NCBI GenBank assembly: GCA_045649645.1
Contig: JAZRQH010000189.1
Coordinates: forward strand, 1-6,701
Reading direction: 5' to 3'
Origin: RGIG7300 sp045649645
GTDB lineage: Bacteria; Bacillota; Clostridia; Oscillospirales; CAG-272
Length of the DNA: 6,701 nt
The position numbers and the translations under genes are program-made. This document shows positions 6,526 to 6,701 of the stretch, in pieces; the first letter of the stretch is position 1, and every line of letters begins with the position of its first letter. Below the pieces are notes generated by a model. That model ran no database searches, was not told the DNA's origin, and was given only the letters and a program-made list of their open reading frames with translations.

Positions 6526-6554
6526 ATGATACCAAATAATATAAGCTATGTCAA
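6526..6554 (-). promoter_or_regulatory. Sigma-A-type promoter of the four-gene minus-strand unit
   Basis: On the minus strand a consensus -35 TTGACA (6549-6554) is followed after exactly 17 bases by the -10 TATCAT (6526-6531), five of six matching consensus and preceded by TGG, an extended -10 element. Transcription would begin near 6519, giving a leader of only about 12 bases before the ATG. No operator-like palindrome is visible over the promoter, so it looks constitutive or controlled from upstream sequences not recognised here. Confidence 0.82.
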
Positions 6555-6559
6555 CAAAT

Positions 6560-6588
6560 AAAAAAGATCCGACAATAGTCGGATCTTT
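6560..6588 (-). terminator. Intrinsic terminator after the right-hand oxidoreductase-like gene
   Basis: The 11-bp perfect stem pairs 6563-6573 with 6578-6588 around a 4-base loop. On the minus strand it is followed by a T run (complement of 6560-6565). It begins 3 bases after the stop codon of the gene entering from the right. It ends only a few bases before the -35 box of the next promoter, insulating the four-gene unit from upstream transcription. The plus-strand side has a weaker T tract (TTTGTTTT), and no plus-strand gene needs it. Confidence 0.92.
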
Positions 6589-6591
6589 GTT

Positions 6592-6701
6592 TTAGTTATT
6601 TCTTGCCCAGAACTCGTCAAAGTCAACGACAGTGCCGGTCTTTCTTGCTTCCTCGATTGCAAATACGATAGCGTGGTTGTAGTAAGAATCCTCAATCTCA
6701 G
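6592..6701 (-). CDS. C-terminal end of a possible Gfo/Idh/MocA-family oxidoreductase (start outside window)
   Basis: The minus strand is open from the right edge to a TAA at 6592-6594, encoding 35 residues that end in DFDEFWARNN. The stretch NHAIVFAIEEARKTGTVVDFDEF resembles the C-terminal helix and tail of Gfo/Idh/MocA NAD(P)-dependent sugar dehydrogenases (pattern H-A-x-x-F-A-x-E-E-A-R-x-T-G-x-V-V-D). That is a judgement from a short fragment, and the nucleotide-binding domain is outside the window. That the frame is coding is supported by the terminator 3 bases after the stop and by codon use like the neighbours. Confidence 0.6.
   Translation of the reverse strand, partial: EIEDSYYNHAIVFAIEEARKTGTVVDFDEFWARNN

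Overview
The window looks like ordinary chromosome from a low-to-mid GC Firmicute of the class Clostridia, probably in the Ruminococcus/Oscillospiraceae neighbourhood. This placement rests on style rather than a marker gene. The clues are Gram-positive Shine-Dalgarno sites (AGGAG, GAGGTGAT), tightly packed genes, a WecA/TagO-type transferase beside trpS, a YczE-like membrane protein, and frequent ATA and AGA codons. There are no RNA genes, insertion sequences, CRISPR repeats or prophage genes.

Left part, plus strand (1-2940): three genes run head to tail. They are the C-terminal 281 residues of a PLP-dependent class I/II aminotransferase, a complete tryptophanyl-tRNA synthetase (trpS), and a complete WecA/TagO/MraY-family polyprenyl-phosphate sugar-1-phosphate transferase. 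The gaps are 6 and 9 bases, so they are probably cotranscribed. The promoter lies outside the window, and there is no room for a T-box leader directly in front of trpS. The run ends at a strong hairpin terminator at 2951-2977.

Middle and right part, minus strand (6554 down to 2950): a self-contained four-gene transcription unit. It has a clear sigma-A-type promoter (TTGACA, 17 bases, TATCAT with a TGG extension) followed by an unusually short leader. The genes in order of transcription are a secreted or membrane-anchored HExxH zinc-metallopeptidase-like protein (435 aa), a putative lipoprotein with a C-terminal membrane helix (279 aa), a six-helix YczE/DUF6198-like membrane protein (227 aa), and a cytoplasmic alpha/beta hydrolase (241 aa). 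Junctions are overlapping or have Shine-Dalgarno sites embedded in the preceding stop codon, which suggests translational coupling. The unit ends at the same bidirectional terminator that serves the plus-strand genes.

Far right (6592-6701, minus strand): the last 35 codons of another gene, possibly a Gfo/Idh/MocA-type oxidoreductase. Its terminator at 6560-6588 separates it from the four-gene unit.

The plus-strand genes are housekeeping (amino-acid metabolism, tRNA charging, cell-envelope polymer initiation). The minus-strand unit is the less understood part: three of its four products are predicted to sit in or outside the membrane, and none can be given a specific substrate from sequence alone. 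I see no clearly new defence or mobile system here; the best candidate for follow-up is the metallopeptidase-lipoprotein-membrane protein-hydrolase operon.
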